Positions 1 through 5,828 of a stretch of 6,797 bases of DNA are shown here, piece after piece; position 1 is the stretch's first letter; every line of letters begins with the position of its first letter. This stretch comes from Acidobacteriaceae bacterium. Its GTDB lineage: Bacteria > Acidobacteriota > Terriglobia > Terriglobales > SbA1. Below the pieces are notes generated by a model. That model saw only the letters and a program-made list of their open reading frames with translations, did no database searches and was not told where the DNA came from. The stretch is taken from the NCBI GenBank assembly GCA_003156615.1, contig PMHI01000388.1:12173-18969 (forward strand). The letters run 5' to 3'. Made by a program: the position numbers and the translations under genes.

Positions 1-1715
1 ATGTCTCTGGCCTTGGTTTTTATCTCGCGGTCGAGTTCCGTTGACATTTTTGCGAGCGCGACCGTATCGATTTTTACGCCGGCTTGCTCCATGCGGGCTA
101 GGACCGGAACCAAAGGCAAATCCATTTCTTGGTAGAGCTTTGTCAATCCTGCCTGCCTGACCTCTTCCCGTAATGCAGTCGTCAGCCTGCCCGTGATATC
201 GGCAGCTTCAGCCAGATCGCCACTGAGCTTGAGATTGAAGCGGCGCAAAGCAACGTCTGCAACGCGATGGGAAGAATAGGTGGGATCGAGCAGGTAGGAG
301 TAGAGCATGGGATCGTGCTCCACGCCGTGCAGATGGATGCCCAGGGAATCGAGCGCGTGAATCGCGGCCTTGTAATCGTGAATGGACTTGGGCGTTGCGG
401 CGGAGGTCAGGACGGAACGTAGTTGAGCGGCTGCGCCACTGGAGTCCAGCTTCACAGTGACAGCCAAACCTGCGGCTCCAGAGATGGCGACGCGGCGGGC
501 GGCGGCCTCAGGTTCGGAGGATCGGGCATCGGTCAGCGGGAGAGTTGGAGACTGGGATTCTTCCTCAACGATCTCTCCGTCGCTTTCGAGGACTGATTCT
601 AATTGTTCTACCGCGATGGCGAGCACCCCTTCCGTCGAGAGAAGGTTGAGCACGCTCTCCATATCCGCGGCGGACTGAGCTTCGTTGTAATGAGATTCGG
701 TCACCTGAACCTCGGGCAATAATTCCTTTAACAGCGAGGTGAATTCCAGTTCGGTGAAAAGCTGGCGGAGGAGATCTAGATCGGGATCGCCAGCGCGCAT
801 GGCTTCGACATCGAATTCGACGGGAACGTTGGTGTCGATGGTAGCCATACTTTTGCTGAAGAGGATGGTGTCGCGATTGTTCTGGAGGGATTCGCGGTAG
901 GTTTTCTTTTCTACTTCGTTGGCGCGGTCGAGCGCTTGTTCGACAGTGCCGAAGCGTTGGATGATTTCGACCGAGCCTTTATCGCCGATGCCGGGTGCTC
1001 CGGGGATGTTGTCGATGGAGTCGCCGCGAAGGGCCATCACGTCGACCACGCGCTCGGGAGGAACGCCGAGAATTTCCTCGACCTTGGCGGCATCGCAGAT
1101 CAGATTGTCTTTTGGGGGATTTAAAATCTGAACATCGTCGTTGACGAGCTGCATCATGTCTTTGTCGCTGGAGACGACGTACACGGGATGCGCCGCCGCT
1201 GCGGCTTTGCGGGCGAGAGTGCCGATGACATCGTCGGCCTCGAAGCCGGCGAGTTCGAGGATGGGGATGCGGTAGGCTTCGAGGGCGCGGCGAATGTAGG
1301 GAATCTGCTGGGCAAGGTCCTCGGGCATGGCAGCGCGATTGGCTTTGTATCCCTGGTATTCGACTTCGGTGAAGGTTTGGGTTTTGATGTCGAACTTGCG
1401 GACCGTCGTAATGGCTTCGGCCTGGGTATCGCGGAACGTTTTGGCGGCTACGTCGAAGACGGCAGCGAGATAGGCGGGGGAGAAATCTTCGCGCAGTTTG
1501 CGCAACATGTTGACGAAGACGTAGATCGCGGCGGTGGGAAGTCCGGACTTGGTGGACATGGAGCGTTGCCGCGCCATGGCGTGATACGCGCGGAAGATGA
1601 ACGACATGGTGTCGATCAGGAAGATTCGGTTTGGGTCGGAGGAGGGCCTGCCGGTTTTGGGTACGGAAGATGTCGCGGTCGGGAGCGGTAGCGAAGATGG
1701 TTTGGGAGGCGACAA
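1..1715 (-). CDS. polA: DNA polymerase I, N-terminal part (5' nuclease plus degenerate 3'-5' exonuclease domain), partial
   Basis: Pol I removes RNA primers and fills gaps in replication and repair. I translated the minus strand: 571 codons are open, and the gene runs off the left edge, so the polymerase palm, fingers and thumb are outside. Residues ~30–335 form the 5' nuclease: RIFLIDTMSFIFRAYHA at 30–46 carries the first metal-binding Asp (D35), AGFEADDVIG at 156–165, SSDKDM at 182–187 and GDSIDNIPG at 231–239. Residues ~345–525 match the 3'-5' exonuclease fold but lack its catalytic acids. PLVPVLARMEQAGVKID at 534–550 opens the polymerase domain. There is a stretch of ~20 extra residues (about 97–120) compared with E. 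coli. Start: the only in-frame ATG near the N-terminus (1607) falls after D35, and an in-frame stop lies just upstream of 1715, so TTG at 1715 is the best start. It has no clear Shine-Dalgarno at normal spacing, and I see no convincing promoter. Confidence 0.96.
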   Translation of the reverse strand, partial: MSPPKPSSLPLPTATSSVPKTGRPSSDPNRIFLIDTMSFIFRAYHAMARQRSMSTKSGLPTAAIYVFVNMLRKLREDFSPAYLAAVFDVAAKTFRDTQAEAITTVRKFDIKTQTFTEVEYQGYKANRAAMPEDLAQQIPYIRRALEAYRIPILELAGFEADDVIGTLARKAAAAAHPVYVVSSDKDMMQLVNDDVQILNPPKDNLICDAAKVEEILGVPPERVVDVMALRGDSIDNIPGAPGIGDKGSVEIIQRFGTVEQALDRANEVEKKTYRESLQNNRDTILFSKSMATIDTNVPVEFDVEAMRAGDPDLDLLRQLFTELEFTSLLKELLPEVQVTESHYNEAQSAADMESVLNLLSTEGVLAIAVEQLESVLESDGEIVEEESQSPTLPLTDARSSEPEAAARRVAISGAAGLAVTVKLDSSGAAAQLRSVLTSAATPKSIHDYKAAIHALDSLGIHLHGVEHDPMLYSYLLDPTYSSHRVADVALRRFNLKLSGDLAEAADITGRLTTALREEVRQAGLTKLYQEMDLPLVPVLARMEQAGVKIDTVALAKMSTELDREIKTKARD

Positions 1716-1833
1716 GGCCTTAGTTTAGCAGCATAGACACTCGCTAGAAATCAACCGTGAAGTCGGGTTCTGGGTCAGCTTGAAAAACGCATCCCCGCAG
1801 CGGGCAAAGCCGCGATTGGTTTGAGGCATTTAC

Positions 1834-1853
1834 GGCGCGCCTGAAGCCGCGCC
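1834..1853. repeat. GC-rich hairpin, possible dispersed intergenic repeat
   Basis: GGCGCG (1834–1839) pairs with CGCGCC (1848–1853) across an 8-base loop, followed by CCTTTC-type sequence. There is no T-run on either strand, so it is a poor terminator. It could belong to a dispersed intergenic repeat family; that is an inference which a genome-wide count would settle. Confidence 0.4.
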
Positions 1854-2052
1854 CTTTCAAAACAGCAAACGGACCCATTACCCGACGCCGCGCTACAGGT
1901 TGTTGGACCGCCGCACTTATGGGTCTTGTCGTATGACGTACAACAACCCAGAAATAACGCGGCCGACCTATCGGCCATAGCCAGAAAGACTGCCCAATTA
2001 GGACAGTACCCGCAGATACATTGGGATCATCCCTCCCGCAGCGGACGACAAT

Positions 2053-2079
2053 CCCCGCCCAAGCAGAGCTTGAGCGGGG
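2053..2079 (-). terminator. Inverted repeat downstream of the Cys-rich protein gene, candidate terminator
   Basis: CCCCGCCCAAGC (2053–2064) and GCTTGAGCGGGG (2068–2079) form a 12-bp stem with a 3-base loop. The single imperfect pair is a G·U wobble in minus-strand RNA but an A·C mismatch in plus-strand RNA, which favours function on the minus strand. It lies ~70 bases after the stop at 2146. No good U-run follows on the minus strand (ATTGTCG), so factor-independent termination is uncertain. A T-rich stretch follows on the plus strand instead. Confidence 0.45.
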
Positions 2080-2145
2080 CGCTTTTATAAGTAGTTTTGG
2101 TTACGTCCGTCGGGCCGTCGCCCTACTTCGCAATTGCGGGCACAA

Positions 2146-3021
2146 TTAGTAAACCAAAGGTTCTCTATTCTGGCTCTCGCATAGTTCCAGTGCCTTTCCG
2201 AACGGCGCACAGTTTAACTTTCCGCCCTCACCATCGTCCTCCAGGCAACTCGCGAGCTCATTGCGCTGAGTCTGGCAGGGATCGGGTCCGTAGAATGCAA
2301 TCACCCAAGCGGAACTGTTTTGGCTGGCATCATAGACCTCGCCGATGGGCGTTTGGGTTGTCGTCCCCAATTGCTGCCAGTACCGAAATGGTTCGGCCGC
2401 ATAAGAGGGGAACGCGATTGAGGAATTGGCAGTTATGTTTTCGCTGGTGTTGGTGAGAACCGTAGTCATCGGCGACGTCCATTTGACAGGTGAGTTCGGA
2501 GCCACCGACGCGATGGGCGTCCCGTTTGCCAGGACTTCCTGGTGGTCGATGGAAAATGCAAAGGTAGTGACGTAGCAGCCACTCGGGGGACAATTGCAAA
2601 CTCCGCTGCACCCAGTCGCCAGGTACCAGGCGCTGGCAATCGTGTTGGTGGATCCCGGGCAAATGGTCACAGTCGGGCTCCAACTTAGAACGCCCTGGTT
2701 GTCCCAGAACAGGAACTCGTAGCCGGCGAACGTGTTTGCGGTGGCAGTCTCACATCCGGTCGAGATGATATTACTGTCAAGCACGGCGGCGGCTGGGAAC
2801 GTCTGGTACTTGACGGTAACTTGACCAGCGTGCGCGACGCCCACGCCGGCAACAACCGCTAGAACACACATTACGAGAGGAGTAAAGAAACGCTTCATTT
2901 TTGTCTGTATTGATACGCGGAGGGTGGAGGTGAAGCTGTTGAGCAAACCACTCTGGTTCATCCGAGCAGCGCTAGTTAGAGAGTTGTGGTTGGACATCGC
3001 GTTTGCAATGGCGGTTTTCAT
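2146..3021 (-). CDS. Secreted Cys-rich protein of unknown function with C-terminal twin CX9C motif
   Basis: 291 codons; I do not recognise the family. A clear signal peptide, MKRFFTPLVMCVLAVVAG onward, occupies residues 42–65 (cleavage likely after AHA), so the protein is exported. The mature part has two loosely similar β-rich stretches, each with an aromatic F-x-x/Y-W centre and an AW-x-x-A/AFY end (~100–135 and ~211–244). These vaguely recall InlB-type repeats. A Cys cluster (GCSGVCNCPPSGC, 137–149) lies between them. The C-terminus has C249-X9-C259-X11-C271-X9-C281, the spacing of a CHCH helical hairpin. Start: ATG at 3021 is preceded by AGGAG 7 bases upstream, whereas ATG 2898, right at the signal peptide, has no Shine-Dalgarno. 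The 41 residues before the signal peptide are therefore probably translated, which is unusual. Residues 1–28 resemble those of the neighbouring G1 peptidase (11/28 identical, no gaps). It has its own upstream block at 3075–3143. Confidence 0.85.
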   Translation of the reverse strand: MKTAIANAMSNHNSLTSAARMNQSGLLNSFTSTLRVSIQTKMKRFFTPLVMCVLAVVAGVGVAHAGQVTVKYQTFPAAAVLDSNIISTGCETATANTFAGYEFLFWDNQGVLSWSPTVTICPGSTNTIASAWYLATGCSGVCNCPPSGCYVTTFAFSIDHQEVLANGTPIASVAPNSPVKWTSPMTTVLTNTSENITANSSIAFPSYAAEPFRYWQQLGTTTQTPIGEVYDASQNSSAWVIAFYGPDPCQTQRNELASCLEDDGEGGKLNCAPFGKALELCESQNREPLVY

Positions 3022-3074
3022 ATTAGTTCTCCTGGTTGATTTTTAAGTGCCAGTTTCTTGGGAAGACTGGTACT

Positions 3075-3143
3075 GAATCTCGTTCGGTTTTTGTAAAAGC
3101 CTTCAATTGAGTTAGCGGGAAGTGAGAGTGCGAGGGATCATGC
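3075..3143 (-). promoter_or_regulatory. Shared upstream block, copy A (before the Cys-rich protein gene)
   Basis: On the minus strand this contains, in order, ATCCCTC, ACTTCCCGCTA, TCAATTGAAGG, CTTTTA and ACCGAACGAGATTC. The same series with the same spacing precedes the other two secreted-protein genes (4768–4818 and 5669–5738). The core (3094–3143) ends 72 bases before the ATG. Three independent copies upstream of three otherwise unrelated genes argue for a promoter, operator or leader RNA. I cannot assign -35/-10 boxes with confidence. Copy A departs from the partial TCACTT/AAGTGA pairing that copies B and C allow, which weakens an RNA-structure reading. Confidence 0.7.
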
Positions 3144-3191
3144 TGGGAGTGAAACTATCGGGCGGCATCTGCTGAGGTGCGATAACCCGTA

Positions 3192-3224
3192 GAAAAACAA
3201 AAGGGGAGCGTTGTGCTCCCCTTT
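3192..3224 (-). terminator. Rho-independent terminator of the G1 peptidase gene
   Basis: A perfect 10-bp stem, AAAGGGGAGC (3200–3209) with GCTCCCCTTT (3215–3224), and a 5-base loop. On the minus strand it is followed by a T-rich tract (TTTTGTTTTTC). It lies ~60 bases after the peptidase stop codon and ends that transcript before the next upstream block, so the genes are separate units. It is similar in sequence to the hairpin at 4856–4891. Confidence 0.85.
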
Positions 3225-3283
3225 GTCTGCTTCATCCCCCGCAGAGACTGCTCAGGCAGGTTCGCCAGGCAGGCTGTCGGCTC

Positions 3284-4702
3284 TCAGTGGAAGTCGATCC
3301 ATTGGTAATAAATGTCGGTGGAAGTGTTTGCGTAGATATCTGAAATGGCTTCAGACAGCCAATCGTTGTCATCCCCATTTTTGTACTCGTTGTACATCCA
3401 GAGTTGTGCATTTTGGATTGCGCTGTAGTTTTTCCACGATCCGCCGGTGGTTAAGGCAACGGCTCCCAGCATTTGGGCATTGTCGTAGTCGGAGAGCTCG
3501 GCAAATTGGGTGCAATTTTCCCCATCCGATGCAAGACACGGTCGCTCCATGATCCACTCTGCTTCGCTGCCGTTGTAGTAGGTGCCATCAAGCGGCGTAC
3601 GGATTGCACCGGTACTCTGATTCTGCGTCACGTCGACGAGGCGGAAGGCCGCGTATCCACCGTTCGCGTTAGGGGCGCCTGAGCCGGTGCTGATCCAGAC
3701 TTCAACGCTCATCCGATCTCCGGGGTTGGGGGAGAGGCTGACGTCCTGCTCAGTCAGCTGATTCGGTAGGAGCTCGGTCCAGGCAGAATAGTTCGCAAAA
3801 TATCCGAAAGGCTCAAATTCGATGGCATCCTGCTCGGTCCCGGCCTGCTCCAGATCACTCAGGCTATAGCCATCGAGCCCGATCCAGAATGCCGAATAGG
3901 TGCTGTGGTTCGCTTCCGCATAAACGACTTCAGGCACGTTCCAGGAGCCCGATACCGCACTGTAGCTGCGCTGGCTGTGGTCGGCTAGGAAACCGCTCCA
4001 GTTGTAGTTATCGCTGATGCCCCCCTGGATGCCTTGTTGCGTACGATGACCAATGTCGGAGCGGCTCACCGAGTGTGACGGAACCACGGTCATGGGCCGG
4101 GAGACGCCATCAAGCCATCTCGCGTATTGGCCGGGCGAAGTCGCGGCGTCGGGTCGCATCGCATATCCGCGGTTTATCAACTCGTCATCGGAAAGCTGCC
4201 GCGCCTCGGCGGCGGTCAGCCCGGGAAGGATCTTTGAACCCTTGGGGGTCGGCATAACCGACTCCGGCGCCGGCATATCTTCCGTTGGAGAAAAGCTGGC
4301 GCGCAGGTGAAGCGGATACCGTACTACCGTGCCGTTTTCCGTGCAATCGAGCTGCAAATGGATCTCGTCGGATGCTTGCTTGGGGTTGGCGTGAATCTTG
4401 AGGTAGCCGTCGCCGTTGGCGTAGAACCTTAAAGTTTGGGCCCTGTCGCTAACACCCTCGGCATGCAAATCGCAAGCGGCGTCGGGCGTGCTCTTCAGCA
4501 CGATCGCAGTGTGAACATTGGGCGCAATGGTGAAGCCCTTTTCATCGGCGACTCTGGTGATGGAAGTGGTTTGTGCCGCGCATGGAATTGCAAGGCCGCA
4601 CAACAGGAGTGCGGTCAAGGCTAGCGGGCCACCCGCATTCTTCGGCGAGGCGGCGGTGGACGAGTGACGGTTGAACAGCGTATTGGCAGATGTGCTTTTC
4701 AT
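3284..4702 (-). CDS. G1 (eqolisin / scytalidoglutamic-type) peptidase precursor, secreted
   Basis: A 472-residue secreted acid endopeptidase of the glutamic class (PF01828), using a Gln/Glu dyad. Signal peptide ~1–43 (hydrophobic core LALTALLLCGLAIP, then CAAQ). Residues ~47–138 look like an extra β-rich domain. Residues ~158–212 (PGLTAAEARQLSDDEL..., RWLDGVSRP) form a linker or propeptide-like segment. The catalytic domain starts at NYNWSG (232–237) and continues through SGSWNVPEV (251–259), AFWIGLDG (271–278), EQAGTEQD (285–292, with the expected catalytic Gln at 286), PGDRMSVEV (327–335) and AEWIMERP (381–388, holding the expected catalytic Glu). Family motifs appear intact, so an active enzyme is likely. 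The precursor is longer than the fungal enzymes because of the N-terminal parts. Start: ATG 4702 with AAGGAG 6 bases upstream. The first ~28 residues resemble those of the downstream Cys-rich protein. Shared block copy B precedes it and a terminator follows at 3192–3224. Confidence 0.93.
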   Translation of the reverse strand: MKSTSANTLFNRHSSTAASPKNAGGPLALTALLLCGLAIPCAAQTTSITRVADEKGFTIAPNVHTAIVLKSTPDAACDLHAEGVSDRAQTLRFYANGDGYLKIHANPKQASDEIHLQLDCTENGTVVRYPLHLRASFSPTEDMPAPESVMPTPKGSKILPGLTAAEARQLSDDELINRGYAMRPDAATSPGQYARWLDGVSRPMTVVPSHSVSRSDIGHRTQQGIQGGISDNYNWSGFLADHSQRSYSAVSGSWNVPEVVYAEANHSTYSAFWIGLDGYSLSDLEQAGTEQDAIEFEPFGYFANYSAWTELLPNQLTEQDVSLSPNPGDRMSVEVWISTGSGAPNANGGYAAFRLVDVTQNQSTGAIRTPLDGTYYNGSEAEWIMERPCLASDGENCTQFAELSDYDNAQMLGAVALTTGGSWKNYSAIQNAQLWMYNEYKNGDDNDWLSEAISDIYANTSTDIYYQWIDFH

Positions 4703-4729
4703 GACTTCTCCTTATAGGTAAGCTCCGTT

Positions 4730-4755
4730 CCGGAGCCTTGTTTGGTGGGCTCCGG
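4730..4755 (-). promoter_or_regulatory. Hairpin in the 5' leader of the G1 peptidase gene
   Basis: CCGGAGCC (4730–4737) and GGCTCCGG (4748–4755) form a perfect 8-bp stem with a 10-base loop, ending 27 bases before the start codon and upstream of the Shine-Dalgarno. It occupies the place where the other two leaders carry ACCGAACGAGATTC. It may affect mRNA stability or translation. No T-run follows, so it is not a standard terminator. Confidence 0.5.
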
Positions 4756-4767
4756 TATCAGCCACCG

Positions 4768-4818
4768 TTAAAGCCCTTCACTTGATGTAGCGGGAAGTAA
4801 GAGCGGGAGGGATCATGC
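4768..4818 (-). promoter_or_regulatory. Shared upstream block, copy B (before the G1 peptidase gene)
   Basis: On the minus strand: GCATGATCCCTC, TTACTTCCCGCTA, TCAAGTGAAGGGCTTTAA. This matches copies A and C over about 50 bases with only scattered changes, including an 11-base stretch (ACTTCCCGCTA) identical in all three. It ends 65 bases before the ATG. Unlike A and C it lacks the downstream ACCGAACGAGATTC extension. Confidence 0.7.
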
Positions 4819-4855
4819 GCCGCAAGATCAGCGGGCGGAGCCCCAGAACACGGAG

Positions 4856-4891
4856 AAAACGAAAGGAGAGCTTTGCGCTCCCCTTTCGTTT
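4856..4891 (-). terminator. Terminator hairpin of the small secreted protein gene
   Basis: AAACGAAAGG, a one-base mismatch and GAGC pair across a 5-base loop with GCTC and CCTTTCGTTT. The odd pair is a G·U wobble in minus-strand RNA, and a T-rich tail (CGTTTTC) follows on that strand. It lies ~200 bases beyond the stop at 5094, implying a long 3' untranslated stretch. The near-symmetric sequence could also stop plus-strand transcripts. Confidence 0.7.
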
Positions 4892-5093
4892 GTGCTCAGA
4901 GTTTGTCTTGGCAGGATCGCCCGCCAGGTCGCAAGTGAAAGTTAAACCGAAGTGGGATGTTACTCATGACGAAATCAGCTCGAAAAAAGAAACGGCAGCG
5001 AGTGGGCCCCCCAGCCCTCCCGCTGCCACTGTGATCTCCACCGGCGCTAAGCTCGGACATTTCGGGCCCTGCACGGATGGCGCACAGAATGTG

Positions 5094-5600
5094 TTAGTAC
5101 TTCGCGACACTGAGAGTGTTCTGGCTGATATTGATGGCGTCGCCTGAAACGCTACCGTCGCCGCCGCCGCACAACTCAAACGTGTTGCTCGTTCCTGCCT
5201 TCAGAACGCCGTCGCCCGGTTCCACAATCCACTGAAATGTGACGGTCAAGAAATGGCCGACAGGTTTTGTGGCGATGTCGTCCAGATTGGCGGCACCGTA
5301 GAAATCAGTTTTGCACCCCGTACCGTTCACGTTGAGGCCGGCATAATATATGTCGGCCGTGTTTACGAAGTATCTGGCGCTCCAGATCACAACGACCGGC
5401 TCCAGGGAGTCGGGTTCGTCGGTACTGACCGTCTCATCCCAATCCGAACAATCAGTTCCACCTGGACACGTGTTCTTGAAAGTCTGTGCGGTGCCGTTGC
5501 GAAGCACCTCTTGTGCAAAAGCCGATCCCGATCCCACCACGATGAGGCAGGCTAGAATGGCCGCGAATACAAGGCTCTTGGTTTGCGATGCTGCTTTCAT
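5094..5600 (-). CDS. Small secreted protein of unknown function
   Basis: 168 residues from ATG 5600; family not recognised. The signal peptide spans residues 1–29 (MKAASQTKSL, hydrophobic VFAAILACLIVVGSGS, then AFA before Q30), so the protein is exported. The mature protein is short, acidic and probably β-rich, with four cysteines: C45 and C51 (CPGGTDC), C96 (NGTGC) and C144 (ELCGGG). These could form two disulfides. It ends naturally at NTLSVAKY. Start choice: ATG 5600 has AGGAG 6 bases upstream and puts the signal peptide at the N-terminus. An in-frame ATG at 5627, with a weaker AAGGA, would add nine residues and cannot be excluded; it would bring the distance to the shared block (60 bases) closer to that in the other two genes. 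It is transcribed divergently from the ECF sigma factor gene and uses upstream block copy C. Confidence 0.82.
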   Translation of the reverse strand: MKAASQTKSLVFAAILACLIVVGSGSAFAQEVLRNGTAQTFKNTCPGGTDCSDWDETVSTDEPDSLEPVVVIWSARYFVNTADIYYAGLNVNGTGCKTDFYGAANLDDIATKPVGHFLTVTFQWIVEPGDGVLKAGTSNTFELCGGGDGSVSGDAINISQNTLSVAKY

Positions 5601-5668
5601 TGGACTCTCCTTTCCACTCGTTTTCATTTTGACCGTCCTTGGTTAGTTTTTTGAGGAAGGCTTTTGGG

Positions 5669-5738
5669 GAATCTCGTTCGGTTGCCATAAAAGCCCTTCA
5701 CTTGATCTAGCGGGAAGTGAGAAGGCGAGGGATTACGC
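5669..5738 (-). promoter_or_regulatory. Shared upstream block, copy C (between the small secreted protein gene and the ECF sigma gene)
   Basis: On the minus strand: GCGTAATCCCTC, TCACTTCCCGCTA, TCAAGTGAAGGGCTTTTA, then ACCGAACGAGATTC, the last being identical to copy A. The core (5688–5738) ends 87 bases before ATG 5600. It lies in the divergent intergenic region, ~90 bases from the sigma factor start, so it could influence both genes. TCACTT and AAGTGA flanking CCCGCTAGATC are complementary and could form a 6-bp stem, or serve as a dyad operator. Confidence 0.7.
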
Positions 5739-5828
5739 TTCAGGGGAAAAATTTAGACCCGGCATTAAGGCTGGCATGTCTACGCCTGATGTGGTAGTTT
5801 GCTTTGCATTGGGCACGGGGTTGGAGCC

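Larger units (their letters stand above)
1716..2145. other. Intergenic region between polA and the Cys-rich secreted protein gene
   Basis: About 430 bases with no convincing gene. It holds the polA upstream region, a GC-rich hairpin at 1834–1853, and a strong imperfect inverted repeat at 2053–2079, both listed separately. A 67-codon minus-strand frame (1775–1978) crosses the first hairpin and has no recognisable domain, so I read it as chance. I see no tRNA or known riboswitch. Confidence 0.7.
4703..5093. other. Intergenic region between the small secreted protein gene and the G1 peptidase gene
   Basis: About 390 bases. From right to left it holds a ~200-base 3' stretch after the stop at 5094, a box GGCAGGATCGCC (4910–4921), the terminator hairpin at 4856–4891, upstream block copy B, and the leader hairpin. 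The GGCAGG-x-TCGCC box, the hairpin and the block recur in the same order at 3255–3266, 3192–3224 and 3075–3143 behind the peptidase gene. Short frames here on either strand overlap these elements and look fortuitous. Confidence 0.7.

Noticed and set aside
1188..1691. 167-codon plus-strand frame, Gly-rich
   Set aside because: It is antisense to the conserved 5' nuclease domain of polA, which reads with clear family motifs. It is a GC-driven shadow.
1716..1760. σ70-like promoter for polA
   Set aside because: TTGATT and TATGCT are present on the minus strand but only 13 bases apart, too short for a credible promoter.
1775..1978. 67-codon minus-strand frame in the polA intergenic region
   Set aside because: It crosses a GC hairpin, has no recognisable domain and ends in low-complexity sequence; probably chance.
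2097..2456. 119-codon plus-strand frame
   Set aside because: It is antisense to the Cys-rich secreted protein gene, which has a good ribosome site, signal peptide and ordered Cys motif.
4730..4818. Riboswitch, for example a c-di-GMP (GEMM) aptamer, in the shared leader
   Set aside because: I looked for the GCAAACC-type GEMM core and other familiar aptamer motifs and found none. Helix pairing is also not consistently conserved among the three copies.
4815..5147. 110-codon plus-strand frame
   Set aside because: It runs through the duplicated terminator hairpin and the end of the small secreted protein gene, and is rich in Lys/Arg/Ser without a domain.
4964..5179. 71-codon minus-strand frame, considered as a frameshifted C-terminus of the small secreted protein
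   Set aside because: The small protein ends naturally at its own stop, the second frame has no recognised C-terminal sorting motif, and there is no sign that the two belong together.
3075..5738. CRISPR array, given three repeated blocks
   Set aside because: The copies are more than 900 bases apart, separated by genes, and lie at fixed positions before start codons.
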